The position numbers were made by a program, and so were the translations under genes. From Oceaniovalibus sp. ACAM 378 (GTDB lineage Bacteria > Pseudomonadota > Alphaproteobacteria > Rhodobacterales > Rhodobacteraceae), in contig NZ_VSJK01000001.1 in the NCBI RefSeq assembly GCF_008085915.1, positions 366,179-430,178 on the forward strand: a stretch of DNA of 64,000 bases, read 5' to 3'. The notes below the pieces were generated by a model. It saw nothing but the letters and a program-made list of their open reading frames with translations. It was not told the origin of the DNA and made no database searches. Below are positions 8,298 through 18,339 of this stretch, in pieces (positions within the stretch are counted from its first letter, which is position 1; each line of letters begins with the position of its first letter).

Positions 8298-10952
8298 TTA
8301 CACCAGACGCGGGTTGGGTTTCCCGCCGTCGATGTCATATTTCTTCAGTGCTTTTTCCAGATCGGCCTTGGTCACTGCCTTGAGCTTGTAAAGTTCGACC
8401 ATGGCAGCGGCGGCAATATGGTTCGGATCGACTTCGAAGAAACGGCGCAGGTTGACCCGGCTGTCCGAGCGGCCATAGCCATCGGTACCGAGGATGCTGA
8501 GGGGTTGTTCAATGAACCCCCGCACCTGTTCGCCATAGTTCTTCATATAGTCGGTCGCGATCACCACCGGCCCCTTGGCCCCTGCCAGCGTCTTGGTGAT
8601 ATAGGGCACCTTCTGCTCGGCGAGTGGGTTCAACCGGTTGTGGCGGGCACAATCCTGACCGTCACGGGCCAGTTCGTTGAAACTGGTCGCCGACCAGATG
8701 TCAGAGGTCACTCCGAAATCGGCCTTGAGCATTTCGGCCGCCTTCATTGCCTGCACAAGGATCGTCCCCGACCCCATCAGGTTGACGTGCTTCTTGCCGG
8801 GCTTCTTTTCACGCGACAGGGCATACAACCCTTTGATTATACCTTCCTCCGAGCCCATGGGCATCTCGGGATGGATATAGTTCTCGTTCATCAGGGTCAG
8901 GTAATAGTAAACATCCTGATTTTCGCCGTACATCTTCTGCATGCCGTGCTGGATGATCACCGCGACTTCATGCTGGAACGTCGGGTCATAGGTGATGCAG
9001 TTCGGGATGGTGGACGCAAGGATGTGCGAATGCCCGTCCTCGTGCTGCAATCCTTCGCCGTTCAGCGTTGTGCGCCCTGCCGTACCGCCCAACATGAACC
9101 CGCGCGCACGGGAATCGCCCGCCGCCCAGGCCAGATCGCCGATCCGCTGAAAGCCAAACATCGAATAGTAAATATAGAACGGAATCATCGGGACGCCGTG
9201 GTTGGAATACGACGTTGCCGCCGCGATCCAGTCTGCCATGGCACCCGCTTCGTTGATGCCTTCCTGAAGGACCTGACCGTCGGTCGTTTCCTTATAGAAC
9301 ATCATCTGCTCGGCGTCCTCGGGGGTATAGTTTTGCCCCAGCGGATTATAGATGCCGATGCTGCGGAACAGCCCCTCCATCCCGAAGGTACGCGATTCAT
9401 CCGGCACGATCGGCACGATCTGCTTGCCGATCTTCTTGTCGCGTAACAGTGTGGTCAGGATGCGCACAAAGGCCATGGTCGTCGAGATTTCACGCTCGCC
9501 GCTTCCCTGCAACTGTGCCTTGAAGCTCTCCAACGGCGGGATTTCAAGCGCGGGCGCACCTGTGTAACGCTTGGGGAATTCTCCGCCGAGTTCGTTGCGC
9601 CGGTCGACCAGATAGGCCTTTTGCGCATTGTTCAACTTGACCAGAGGCGCGTTCGGCAGATCTTCGTCGCTGACCGGGATATCGAACCGGTCGCGCATCG
9701 CGCGCAGCTGTTCCTCGACCATCTTCTTTTGCTGGTGCGAGGTGTTCATCCCCTCACCGGCCTTGCCCATGCCATAACCCTTGATGGTCTTGACCAACAG
9801 GCAGGTCGGCTGACCCTTAACTTCGGTGGCACGTTTGAACGCGGTATACACCTTTTGCGGATCGTGTCCGCCACGGCGCAGCGCCCAGATCTGATCGTCA
9901 GTCCAGTCTTCGACCAGCGCCGCCGTTTCAGGGTATTTGCCGAAGAAATGTTTGCGGATATAAGCGCCGTCTTTGGATTTGAACGTCTGGTAATCACCAT
10001 CGACGGTTTCATCCATCAGCTGGCGCAGTCGTCCGGTGACGTCCACTTCAAGCAGTTCGTCCCAACCCTTGCCCCACAGCACCTTGAGCACTTCCCAGCC
10101 CGCGCCGCGGAAATGACCCTCAAGCTCCTGCACGATCTTCGAGTTGCCGCGCACCGGCCCGTCGAGCCGTTGCAGGTTGCAGTTGACGACGAAGATCAGG
10201 TTGTCGAGCTTTTCACGCGCCGCCAGAGCAATGGCACCCAATGATTCCGGTTCGTCCATCTCGCCGTCGCCAAGGAAACACCACACCTTGCGGTCGGCCA
10301 TGTCGATAAGGCCCCGGTTGTGCATGTATTTCATGAACCGCGCCTGATAGATCGCCATCAGCGGGCCAAGCCCCATCGAGACGGTCGGGAACTGCCAGTA
10401 ATCGGGCATCAGCCAAGGGTGCGGATAGGACGACAGACCGCTTCCGGCGACTTCAGAGCGGAAATTCTCCATCTGCTCTTCCGAGAACCGCCCCTCCATG
10501 AACGAGCGGGCATAGATGCCCGGCACGATATGGCCCTGAAAGAACACCAGATCGCCACCATGGGTCGCCGATTTGGCGCGCCAGAAATGGTTCAGCCCGA
10601 TGTCATACATCACCGCCGAACTGGCGAAAGATGCAATATGGCCGCCGTATTCCGACGATTCCTTGTTGCGGCGCACAACCACGGCCATGGCGTTCCAGCG
10701 GTTGATCGTGCGAATCCGCCACTCCATGGCCTGATCGCCGGGCAATTCCAGCAGTTCGTCAGAAGGTATCGTGTTCTGATAGGGCGTCGTCGCACTGAAC
10801 GGCAGGTTTGCACCGGCCGCGCGGGCCTGTTGCACGGCTTTGTCCAACAGGAAATGGGCGCGGTTCGCACCATCGCGGGCAATCACATCTTCGATCGCCT
10901 CTTGCCACTCCTGGGATTCGACCGGATCGATGTCGGGGGTACCGTCTTTCAT
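8298..10952 (-). CDS. aceE: Pyruvate dehydrogenase E1 component, homodimeric type
   Basis: This 884-residue thiamine-diphosphate enzyme decarboxylates pyruvate and acetylates E2. It is the E. coli-like single-chain E1, not the alpha/beta heterotetramer. The ThDP motif is CFLGDGEMDEPES near residue 230. The N-terminal region (DPVESQEWQEAIEDVI) is the E2-binding segment of this family. AAGGAGACGTAA directly precedes the ATG. It lies 57 bases downstream of phaB on the same strand; the A/T-rich stretch in between could hold its own promoter, but I could not fix the boxes. Confidence 0.97.
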   Translation of the reverse strand: MKDGTPDIDPVESQEWQEAIEDVIARDGANRAHFLLDKAVQQARAAGANLPFSATTPYQNTIPSDELLELPGDQAMEWRIRTINRWNAMAVVVRRNKESSEYGGHIASFASSAVMYDIGLNHFWRAKSATHGGDLVFFQGHIVPGIYARSFMEGRFSEEQMENFRSEVAGSGLSSYPHPWLMPDYWQFPTVSMGLGPLMAIYQARFMKYMHNRGLIDMADRKVWCFLGDGEMDEPESLGAIALAAREKLDNLIFVVNCNLQRLDGPVRGNSKIVQELEGHFRGAGWEVLKVLWGKGWDELLEVDVTGRLRQLMDETVDGDYQTFKSKDGAYIRKHFFGKYPETAALVEDWTDDQIWALRRGGHDPQKVYTAFKRATEVKGQPTCLLVKTIKGYGMGKAGEGMNTSHQQKKMVEEQLRAMRDRFDIPVSDEDLPNAPLVKLNNAQKAYLVDRRNELGGEFPKRYTGAPALEIPPLESFKAQLQGSGEREISTTMAFVRILTTLLRDKKIGKQIVPIVPDESRTFGMEGLFRSIGIYNPLGQNYTPEDAEQMMFYKETTDGQVLQEGINEAGAMADWIAAATSYSNHGVPMIPFYIYYSMFGFQRIGDLAWAAGDSRARGFMLGGTAGRTTLNGEGLQHEDGHSHILASTIPNCITYDPTFQHEVAVIIQHGMQKMYGENQDVYYYLTLMNENYIHPEMPMGSEEGIIKGLYALSREKKPGKKHVNLMGSGTILVQAMKAAEMLKADFGVTSDIWSATSFNELARDGQDCARHNRLNPLAEQKVPYITKTLAGAKGPVVIATDYMKNYGEQVRGFIEQPLSILGTDGYGRSDSRVNLRRFFEVDPNHIAAAAMVELYKLKAVTKADLEKALKKYDIDGGKPNPRLV

Positions 10953-11009
10953 TTACGTCTCCTTCTCAGGGCGCATCGTAGCAGGATAATGCATCGGGAT
11001 TTTCAAGAA

Positions 11010-11735
11010 TTATACGAAGAACTGTGCGCCATTGGCACTGACCGTACTGCCTGAAATGAAACCGGCATCATCGGCTGCCAGAAACACCACACAACGGGCA
11101 ATTTCCGAAGGTTCGCCAAGACGGCCAACGGGAATCTGCGGAATGATCTTTTCGTTCAACACCTTCTCATCAATGGCGAGCACCATTTCCGTGCCGATAT
11201 AGCCGGGACAGATTGCGTTCACGGTGATTCCGACACGCGCACCTTCTTGGGCCAGCGCCTTGGTGATGCCCAGATCGCCGGCCTTGGCCGCGGAATAGTT
11301 CGCCTGCCCCGCCTGCCCCTTCTGGCCATTGATTGAACTGATGTTGATCACGCGGCCAAACTTGCGCTCCCGCATCCCGGGCCAGACTGGATGGGTCATG
11401 TTGAACACGCCCGACAGATTGGTATCGATCACTTCACGCCACTGTTGCGGCGTCATGCGGTGAAACATCGCGTCACGGGTGATTCCGGCATTGTTTACCA
11501 GAACCTCGACCGGGCCAAGATCTGCTTCGACCTGTGCAATGCCCGCGGTACAGGCATCATAGTCGGCGACCGACCACTTATATGTTTTGATTCCGGTTTC
11601 GCCGGTAAACTTCTTCGCCGCTTCATCATTGCCGGCATAGTTTGCCGCAACGGTGTATCCGGCGTCTTTCAGCGCCACAGAAATTGCCGCGCCGATTCCC
11701 CGGGTTCCTCCGGTTACAAGTGCCACACGTCCCAT
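11010..11735 (-). CDS. phaB: Acetoacetyl-CoA reductase
   Basis: This NADPH-dependent SDR reduces acetoacetyl-CoA to (R)-3-hydroxybutyryl-CoA, the monomer precursor of PHB. The 241-residue chain has the cofactor motif [12 protein letters not shown] at the N-terminus, NNAG, and the catalytic Tyr and Lys in NYSAAKAGD. The IVKIS-like [12 protein letters not shown] segment is typical of PhaB. GGAGGAG is 5 bases before the ATG. No phaA or phaC lies beside it; instead it leads the pyruvate dehydrogenase, phasin and transhydrogenase genes, which would supply acetyl-CoA and NADPH. Confidence 0.92.
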   Translation of the reverse strand: MGRVALVTGGTRGIGAAISVALKDAGYTVAANYAGNDEAAKKFTGETGIKTYKWSVADYDACTAGIAQVEADLGPVEVLVNNAGITRDAMFHRMTPQQWREVIDTNLSGVFNMTHPVWPGMRERKFGRVINISSINGQKGQAGQANYSAAKAGDLGITKALAQEGARVGITVNAICPGYIGTEMVLAIDEKVLNEKIIPQIPVGRLGEPSEIARCVVFLAADDAGFISGSTVSANGAQFFV

Positions 11736-11991
11736 CTTGTCTCCTCCGACGTTATTCGGTCTATTTTTTACGAACTGTCGCTTCCATATCGGAGGCCTTG
11801 ACGCGACGACACCACGCGATCACGCAACGCGGCTATGCAATCCTGGCGTCTTCCCTCCCGACTCCGGCTATTGCAGACTATTCCCCTTCATAAGGAACAC
11901 GATACCTGCGTTGTGGCAAGAGACCTTCCATTTCCCTTCCAAGCCATGCGCGCCCCGGCTAAACACCACCTACCAAACCCGAGGACATCCG

Positions 11992-12579
11992 ATGCGCAAG
12001 GCCACTATAACCCGCCAGACTGCGGAAACCCAGATCACAGTCGAGATCAATCTCGACGGTACCGGGCAGTACGACAATTCCACCGGTGTCGGGTTCTTCG
12101 ATCACATGCTGGACCAGTTGTCGCGCCACGCGCTGATTGACATGACGGTGCGCGCCAAGGGCGATCTGCATATCGACGACCATCATACGGTCGAAGACAC
12201 CGGAATCGCGCTGGGTCAGGCGCTGGCACAGGCGTTGGGCGACAAGCGCGGCATCCGTCGTTATGGCGATTGCCGGTTGGCGATGGACGACGCGCAGGTG
12301 GCCTGTGCGCTGGATCTGTCGGGGCGGCCATTTCTGATCTGGAACGTCGATTTGCCGACCGAAAAGATCGGCACCTTCGATACCGAACTGCTGCGTGAGT
12401 TCTTTCAGGCGTTCAGCACCCATGGCGGCATCACCCTGCACATCGACCGGTTGCACGGGTTCAACAGTCACCACATCGCCGAGGCCACGTTCAAGGCGGT
12501 TGCCCGCGCTCTGCGTCAGGCGGTGGAACCCGACCTGCGCATGGGCGATATCCTGCCGTCGACAAAAGGCGCGCTGTGA
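11992..12579 (+). CDS. hisB: Imidazoleglycerol-phosphate dehydratase
   Basis: HisB catalyses the sixth step of histidine synthesis. This is the monofunctional 195-residue form. The metal-binding repeats [12 protein letters not shown] and [16 protein letters not shown], and [15 protein letters not shown] near the C-terminus, are all present. GAGGA is 6 bases before the ATG at 11992; an open frame extends upstream but has no ribosome site. The 256-base divergent region with phaB must contain both promoters. hisH follows after 4 bases. Confidence 0.97.
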   Translation: MRKATITRQTAETQITVEINLDGTGQYDNSTGVGFFDHMLDQLSRHALIDMTVRAKGDLHIDDHHTVEDTGIALGQALAQALGDKRGIRRYGDCRLAMDDAQVACALDLSGRPFLIWNVDLPTEKIGTFDTELLREFFQAFSTHGGITLHIDRLHGFNSHHIAEATFKAVARALRQAVEPDLRMGDILPSTKGAL

Positions 12580-12583
12580 CGAG

Positions 12584-13225
12584 ATGCTGACAGTTCTGAT
12601 TGATTATGACAGCGGCAACCTGCACTCGGCCCTGAAGGCGTTTCAGCGGATGGCAGCCGAAACCGACGCCGGTGAGGTTATCGTGTCGGCCGATCCGCGC
12701 GATGTGGCCCGCGCCGACCGGATTGTCCTGCCCGGCGATGGCGCTTTTCCGGCCTGCCGTGACGCGTTGATGGAGGATCACGCCGCACTCTACGCCGCAC
12801 TGATTGACGCGGTTGAAGTGCGGGCCCGTCCGTTTCTGGGCATCTGTGTTGGAATGCAACTGATGGCGTCTCGCGGGTTCGAGTATCGCGAAACCGCAGG
12901 TCTGGGCTGGATTACCGGCGATGTCGTGGCAATCGATCCCGCCGATACATCCCTGAAGGTGCCGCACATGGGATGGAACGATCTGGTGATCGACCGTCCG
13001 CATCCGGTGCTTGCGGGGCTGGCGACGGGCGACCACGCCTATTTCGTTCACGGGTATCACATGGCGATGGCCGACCCCGTTCAACGAATCGCCCATTGCG
13101 ATTACGGCGGGCCGATCACGGCTGTCGTGGCGCATGAAAACTGCGTCGGCACCCAGTTTCACCCTGAGAAAAGTCAGGCGGCCGGATTGCGTCTGATCGC
13201 GAACTTCCTGCACTGGCGGCCCTGA
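12584..13225 (+). CDS. hisH: Imidazole glycerol phosphate synthase, glutaminase subunit
   Basis: HisH supplies ammonia from glutamine to HisF. The 213-residue protein shows the class I amidotransferase triad: Cys in GICVGMQLM, and His and Glu in QFHPEKSQ. The N-terminus LTVLIDYDSGNLHSALKAF is characteristic. It is coupled to hisB by a 4-base gap. The partner hisF is not in this window, and hisA lies about 36 kb away. Confidence 0.97.
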   Translation: MLTVLIDYDSGNLHSALKAFQRMAAETDAGEVIVSADPRDVARADRIVLPGDGAFPACRDALMEDHAALYAALIDAVEVRARPFLGICVGMQLMASRGFEYRETAGLGWITGDVVAIDPADTSLKVPHMGWNDLVIDRPHPVLAGLATGDHAYFVHGYHMAMADPVQRIAHCDYGGPITAVVAHENCVGTQFHPEKSQAAGLRLIANFLHWRP

Positions 13226-13234
13226 CCGCCAGTG
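13211..13234. terminator. Hairpin between convergent hisH and lipoprotein gene
   Basis: A perfect 9-bp stem CACTGGCGG/CCGCCAGTG with a 6-base loop spans the hisH stop codon and ends 12 bases before the end of the convergent gene. No T-run follows on either strand, so it may work with Rho or as a transcript-end stabiliser. Confidence 0.5.
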
Positions 13235-13246
13235 CGTCGCACCCTG

Positions 13247-13789
13247 CTATCGGGCGTAGATCACCAGCGTGGGCAAATCGGTGATCGGCGCCTCGACCAG
13301 ACGCAGCGCCGCCAGCGACACCTGACTGCCCCCCGATGCTGGACCAACCAGCGGGATCAGTTCGACCAGTGCCGATTTTCCGGTCGCAGGATACTCGATC
13401 CGCCCCTGCCCGGCCTTGGTGACCAGAGGTGACTTGATCCAAAACCCTGACTTGGTCGGATCGCCGAGCGACGCCACGGTTTCGCCCAACCGGGTTTCGC
13501 CTCCATCTGCCGCCGCCGCCGCTTTGGCCGCCGTCCGCTGATCAGAAGTGGTTGTGTCAAATTCCTCGGCGGTGCGGGCGGCGCTTGGCGGAGTTGGCGC
13601 ACTGACCACGGCACGCACCTCATCGCTCAGGTCTGCACTGCCGGGCTGGACCTGACGGGTCGGATCCAGCGGCGCGGAACCGCCAGCGGGCGGCTTTTCG
13701 CCGGGGCGCAGAAACGCCGGAACCTGATCTTGCGAACAGGCCGAAACGGCGAGCAACGCGGCGAACCCCAAGGGAAATATATTGTTCAT
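13247..13789 (-). CDS. Putative lipoprotein of unknown function
   Basis: The ATG at 13789 gives 180 residues with a lipoprotein signal: NNIFPLGFAALLAVSACS, in which VSAC is the lipobox and the Cys would be lipidated. The mature part is Pro- and Ala-rich at first, then carries a C-terminal region around residues 110-180 (FWIKSPLVTKAGQGRI and later LVELIPLVG) that looks folded. Upstream codons in the same frame lack a signal. I do not recognise a named domain. It is convergent with hisH and divergent from moaA. Confidence 0.75.
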   Translation of the reverse strand: MNNIFPLGFAALLAVSACSQDQVPAFLRPGEKPPAGGSAPLDPTRQVQPGSADLSDEVRAVVSAPTPPSAARTAEEFDTTTSDQRTAAKAAAAADGGETRLGETVASLGDPTKSGFWIKSPLVTKAGQGRIEYPATGKSALVELIPLVGPASGGSQVSLAALRLVEAPITDLPTLVIYAR

Positions 13790-13872
13790 CGTTTGAGAAT
13801 AGTGGTGACCGCCTGCCGGTTCAACGGTCAATCGCCCTTGCAGCGAAGGGTCGCCGTGCATAGTCTCGAGTC

Positions 13873-14877
13873 ATGAATGCACCATTGATCGATCCCTTCC
13901 AGCGCGCCATCTCTTACCTTCGGGTGTCCGTCACCGACCGGTGCGATTTCCGCTGCCTGTACTGCATGTCGGAAAACATGACGTTTCTGCCCAAGAAAGA
14001 GCTTTTGACGCTCGAAGAACTGGACCGCATGTGTTCGACCTTCATCCGGCTTGGCGTACGCAAATTGCGGATCACCGGCGGCGAACCTTTGGTGCGGCGC
14101 GACATCATGACGTTTTTCCGCGCCATGTCACGGCATCTTGAATCCGGCGATCTGGACGAGTTGACGCTGACGACCAACGGGTCGCAACTGTCGCGATTCG
14201 CTGCCGATCTGGCGGCGGCCGGGGTGCGGCGGATCAACGTGTCGCTTGACACGCTGGACGAGGCGAAATTTGCCCGCGTCACCCGCTGGGGCCGTCTGGC
14301 GCAGGTCATGAATGGCATCGACGCGGCACAGGCCGCCGGTCTGCGGGTCAAGATCAACGCCGTCGCGCTGAAGGGTTTTAACGAGGACGAGTTGTTCACT
14401 CTGGCCGAATGGTGCGCCGCCCGTGACTGCGACATGACCTGGATCGAAGTCATGCCCATGGGCGATCTCGGCAACGAGGACCGGCTGGATCAATATTGGT
14501 CACTGGACGATCTGCGCGCCCGGTTGGCCGAACGTTATACGCTGATTGATCTGGCCGAACGCACGGGCGGTCCGGCGCGATATGTGCAACTGGAACAAAC
14601 CGGGCAGAAGATCGGCTTCATCACCCCACTGACCCATAATTTCTGCGAAAGCTGCAACCGGGTTCGGCTGACCTGCACCGGTGAATTGTACATGTGTCTG
14701 GGGCAGGAAGACATGGCCGATCTGCGCGCGCCACTTCGGGTGTCCGAAGATGACACCGCGCTGGAAGAGGCGATCCGGAACGCCATCGCGCATAAGCCCA
14801 AGGGACACGATTTCGACTATTCCCGTCAACGCGCCGATGGGCAGATGACCCGCCACATGAGCCATACCGGCGGCTAG
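13873..14877 (+). CDS. moaA: GTP 3',8-cyclase (molybdenum cofactor biosynthesis protein A)
   Basis: MoaA is a radical SAM enzyme that starts molybdopterin synthesis from GTP. The 334-residue chain has the SAM cluster CDFRCLYC at about residue 24, the second 4Fe-4S cluster with [18 protein letters not shown] near residue 260, and the C-terminal Gly-Gly that the family needs for activity (HTGG). It is divergent from the lipoprotein gene and has an 80-base gap to prfC. The molybdopterin oxidoreductase at 52.5 kb and other Mo enzymes would depend on it. Confidence 0.97.
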   Translation: MNAPLIDPFQRAISYLRVSVTDRCDFRCLYCMSENMTFLPKKELLTLEELDRMCSTFIRLGVRKLRITGGEPLVRRDIMTFFRAMSRHLESGDLDELTLTTNGSQLSRFAADLAAAGVRRINVSLDTLDEAKFARVTRWGRLAQVMNGIDAAQAAGLRVKINAVALKGFNEDELFTLAEWCAARDCDMTWIEVMPMGDLGNEDRLDQYWSLDDLRARLAERYTLIDLAERTGGPARYVQLEQTGQKIGFITPLTHNFCESCNRVRLTCTGELYMCLGQEDMADLRAPLRVSEDDTALEEAIRNAIAHKPKGHDFDYSRQRADGQMTRHMSHTGG

Positions 14878-14890
14878 GGGTCGGCCCTAG
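14874..14890 (+). terminator. Small hairpin at the end of moaA
   Basis: CTAGGG and CCCTAG pair around a 5-base loop over the moaA stop codon. It is short and lacks a T-run, so termination is possible but not secure. Confidence 0.3.
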
Positions 14891-14957
14891 TGGAATGACG
14901 CCGGGATCGGATGCGCGACCGATTGCGCCTGCCTGCCCGCGCGTCTATATCCCGCCC

Positions 14958-16565
14958 ATGCTTGACAAAACCTCAAACGCGCCCGCCCTGCCGCCGGAAA
15001 TTGCCCGGCGCCGGACCTTTGCCATCATCAGCCACCCGGATGCGGGCAAGACCACGCTGACCGAGAAATTCCTGCTGTTCGGCGGTGCCATCCAGATGGC
15101 CGGACAGGTCCGCGCCAAAGGCGAGGCGCGGCGCACAAGGTCGGACTTCATGCAGATGGAAAAGGACCGCGGAATCTCTGTGTCTGCCTCGGCGATGTCC
15201 TTTGATTTCAAGCACTTCCGGTTCAATCTAGTGGACACCCCCGGGCACAGCGACTTTTCCGAGGATACCTATCGCACCCTCACGGCAGTGGATGCGGCAG
15301 TGATGGTGATCGACGGCGCCAAAGGTGTTGAATCCCAGACGCAAAAACTGTTTGAGGTCTGCCGCCTGCGCGATCTGCCGATCCTGACGTTTTGTAACAA
15401 GATGGACCGCGAAAGCCGCGATACCTTTGAGATCATCGACGAAATTCAGGAAAATCTGGCCATCGACGTTACCCCGGCCAGTTGGCCAATCGGCATGGGG
15501 CGCGATTTTCTGGGCTGCTACGACATGCTGCACGACCGGCTTGAACTGATGGACCGTGCCGACCGCAACAAGATCGGCGAATCGATCAGGCTGAACGGGC
15601 TGGACGACCCGAAACTGGCCGAACATGTGCCTCCCGCGCAATTGGCCACCCTGCGCGAGGAGGTGGCGATGGCGCGCGAACTGCTTCCCGCCTTCGACCG
15701 GGAGGCCCTGCTTGAAGGAACGCTGACGCCAATCTGGTTCGGCAGCGCGATCAACAGTTTCGGCGTCAAGGAATTGATGGAGGGGATCGCCGAATTCGGC
15801 CCTGAACCACAGCCACAGCGCGCCGTGCCACGGCAAATTTCCCCTGACGAAACAAAGGTCACCGGCTTTGTCTTCAAGGTTCAGGCGAACATGGACCCGA
15901 AGCACCGTGACCGGGTGGCCTTTGTGCGGCTTGCCTCGGGGCATTTCGAACGCGGCATGAAACTGACCCATGTACGCAGCAAAAAGATCATGTCGATCAG
16001 CAATCCGGTGATGTTTCTCGCCTCCGACCGGGAGCTGGCAGAAGAGGCCTGGGCCGGAGACATCATCGGCATCCCGAACCACGGCCAGCTGCGGATCGGC
16101 GACACATTGACCGAAGGTGAGGCGCTGCGCGTCACCGGCATCCCGTCCTTTGCACCCGAGTTGCTGCAAAACTGTCGGGCGGGCGATCCGTTGAAATCCA
16201 AGCACCTGGAAAAGGCATTGATGCAATTCGCCGAAGAAGGCGCGGCAAAAGTGTTCAAGCCGATGCTGGGCGGCGGGTTCATTGTTGGTGTCGTCGGCCC
16301 GCTGCAGTTCGAAGTGCTGGCCTCGCGGATCGAGCTGGAATATGGCCTGCCCGTGCGATTCGAACAGTCGCAATTCACCAGCGCCCGCTGGGCCTCGGGC
16401 CCCGACGCCGCGATTGATAAACTGATTAACGTCAACAAAAGCCATATCGCCACGGACAATGACGGCGACACGGTATTCCTGACCCGACTGCAATGGGATA
16501 TCGACCGGATCGAACGTGACCACCCGCAGGTCAAACTGACTGCGACCAAGGAAATGATGGTTTGA
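14958..16565 (+). CDS. prfC: Peptide chain release factor 3
   Basis: RF3 is a GTPase that removes RF1/RF2 from the ribosome after termination. The 535-residue protein has G1 SHPDAGKTTLTEK, the switch region DRGISVS, G3 DTPGHSDFSED and G4 CNKMDRE, followed by the translation-factor beta barrel and RF3 C-terminal domain. The ATG at 14958 matches the usual N-terminus; the open frame continues 21 codons upstream without support. No strong ribosome site precedes it. It is the last recognisable gene before a 181-base gap. Confidence 0.96.
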   Translation: MLDKTSNAPALPPEIARRRTFAIISHPDAGKTTLTEKFLLFGGAIQMAGQVRAKGEARRTRSDFMQMEKDRGISVSASAMSFDFKHFRFNLVDTPGHSDFSEDTYRTLTAVDAAVMVIDGAKGVESQTQKLFEVCRLRDLPILTFCNKMDRESRDTFEIIDEIQENLAIDVTPASWPIGMGRDFLGCYDMLHDRLELMDRADRNKIGESIRLNGLDDPKLAEHVPPAQLATLREEVAMARELLPAFDREALLEGTLTPIWFGSAINSFGVKELMEGIAEFGPEPQPQRAVPRQISPDETKVTGFVFKVQANMDPKHRDRVAFVRLASGHFERGMKLTHVRSKKIMSISNPVMFLASDRELAEEAWAGDIIGIPNHGQLRIGDTLTEGEALRVTGIPSFAPELLQNCRAGDPLKSKHLEKALMQFAEEGAAKVFKPMLGGGFIVGVVGPLQFEVLASRIELEYGLPVRFEQSQFTSARWASGPDAAIDKLINVNKSHIATDNDGDTVFLTRLQWDIDRIERDHPQVKLTATKEMMV

Positions 16566-16746
16566 TGCCGCGGCAGAGGCAAAACCCGCGCCCAATTGCC
16601 GCTCTATCGCCTTGTCACGTTGACCTTTCGGCGCAGTTGTACTAGCAGCGGCGCAGCGCGTTGCCATTTCTGGCAGGGGTGGCCATCCGGGCCCGCGCAC
16701 ATTTGACGCTCGGGCCATAAATCGGTCCGACAACCATCGGAACCGC

Positions 16747-18339
16747 ATGACACAATTCTCAGACCTGAACCTTGATGCAAAAATCCTGAAAGCAATCGTC
16801 GAGGCGGGGTACACGACCCCCACTCCGATCCAGGAAGGCGCAATTCCCGCGGCGCTTCAGGGCCGCGATGTTTTGGGCATCGCCCAGACCGGCACCGGCA
16901 AGACCGCCGGTTTCGTCCTGCCCATGATCCACGCCCTTGCGCGCGGGCGGGCCAAGGCACGGATGCCGCGTTCGCTGGTGCTTTGCCCGACGCGGGAACT
17001 GGCCGCGCAGGTGGCCGAAAACTTCGACACCTACTCGAAATACGTCAAACTGACCAAGGCACTGCTGATCGGCGGCGTTTCGTTCAAGGAACAGGATCTG
17101 CTGATCGACAAGGGCGTCGATGTGCTGATCGCCACGCCCGGCCGTCTTCTGGACCACCAGGAGCGTGGCAAACTGATCCTGAACGACGTCAAGATCATGG
17201 TGGTGGACGAAGCCGACCGGATGCTCGACATGGGGTTCATTCCCGATATCGAACGCATCTTCGGCCTTGTGCCGTTTACCCGCCAGACCCTGTTCTTCTC
17301 GGCGACAATGGCGCCCGAGATCGAGCGGATCACCAACACCTTCCTGTCCAACCCGGTCAAGATCGAAGTGGCGCGTCAGGCGACCGCATCGGAAACCATT
17401 GAACAGGGTGTCGTGATGTTCCAGCCAACGCGAAAGGACCGTCAGGCTAGCGAAAAGCGAAATATCCTGCGGACGATGATCGACAACGAAGGTGACAAGT
17501 GCACCAACGCGATCATCTTTTGCAACCGTAAGACCGACGTGGATATCGTGTCGAAATCATTGAAGAAAGACGGCTATGACGCGGCGCCGATCCACGGCGA
17601 TCTGGACCAGTCCCAGCGCACGCGCACTTTGGATCTGTTCCGCGAAGGCAAATTGCGGTTCCTTGTTGCCTCGGATGTCGCGGCGCGCGGACTGGATGTG
17701 CCCAGTGTCAGCCATGTGTTCAACTTTGATGTCTCCAGCCACGCCGAAGACTATGTTCACCGGATCGGGCGCACGGGCCGCGCCGGGCGCGATGGCAAGG
17801 CGATGATGATCTGCGTGCCGTCGGATGAGAAAAACCTCGAAGACATCGAACGGCTGCTTGGCAAACCGATCCCCCGTCTGGACAACCCTTTGGGCAAAAC
17901 TGCCGCCGCACCTGCCGCAGTCGCAGCCACACCCGCGCCGACCGACGCCACCGGCGAAGACGCCGCGCCCCGCCCGGAGCGGCGCACGCGGTCACGGACC
18001 CGTAAACCTGCGACGGACAAGACTGACGTCAAACCCGAAGCCAAACCCGAAGCGCGCAGCGAAATCGCCCGGGCAGAACCGGTACGCGAAACTGCACCCG
18101 CTCCAACACCAGCTCTGGCCCCTGCCCCGGTCACAGCCCGAACTTCGGCTCCTGAAGCCTCGGAAAACACCGACAGAAAACGCCAGCCCGCCCATGACAA
18201 GGGCGAGCGTCGCCAATCCTCTGACCGGGGCCGCTCTTCGCGCCATAACGACAACGGCGACAAGGGAGTTGTCGTCGGCTTGGGCGACCATCTGCCCGGC
18301 TTCATCGCGATGAGCTTTGACGAACGGCGCGCCGAGTGA
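16747..18339 (+). CDS. DEAD-box ATP-dependent RNA helicase, RhlE type
   Basis: Motifs in order: Q motif (TPIQEGAIP), Walker A AQTGTGKT, PTRELA, VVDEADRMLD, SAT, and the helicase C-terminal HRIGRTGR, all within residues 1-375. The remaining 155 residues are a disordered Pro/Ala/Arg/Lys-rich tail ending in a short conserved-looking GVVVGLGDHLPGFIAMSF. This is the RhlE-like architecture used in RNA remodelling, cold growth or ribosome assembly. The start follows the pattern TQFSDLNLDAKILKAI expected for the family. The stop overlaps the next gene by 4 bases. Confidence 0.93.
   Translation: MTQFSDLNLDAKILKAIVEAGYTTPTPIQEGAIPAALQGRDVLGIAQTGTGKTAGFVLPMIHALARGRAKARMPRSLVLCPTRELAAQVAENFDTYSKYVKLTKALLIGGVSFKEQDLLIDKGVDVLIATPGRLLDHQERGKLILNDVKIMVVDEADRMLDMGFIPDIERIFGLVPFTRQTLFFSATMAPEIERITNTFLSNPVKIEVARQATASETIEQGVVMFQPTRKDRQASEKRNILRTMIDNEGDKCTNAIIFCNRKTDVDIVSKSLKKDGYDAAPIHGDLDQSQRTRTLDLFREGKLRFLVASDVAARGLDVPSVSHVFNFDVSSHAEDYVHRIGRTGRAGRDGKAMMICVPSDEKNLEDIERLLGKPIPRLDNPLGKTAAAPAAVAATPAPTDATGEDAAPRPERRTRSRTRKPATDKTDVKPEAKPEARSEIARAEPVRETAPAPTPALAPAPVTARTSAPEASENTDRKRQPAHDKGERRQSSDRGRSSRHNDNGDKGVVVGLGDHLPGFIAMSFDERRAE

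Noticed and set aside
10953..11009. Promoter boxes for aceE between phaB and aceE
   Set aside because: TTGAAA and several A/T-rich hexamers exist, but none have convincing spacing.
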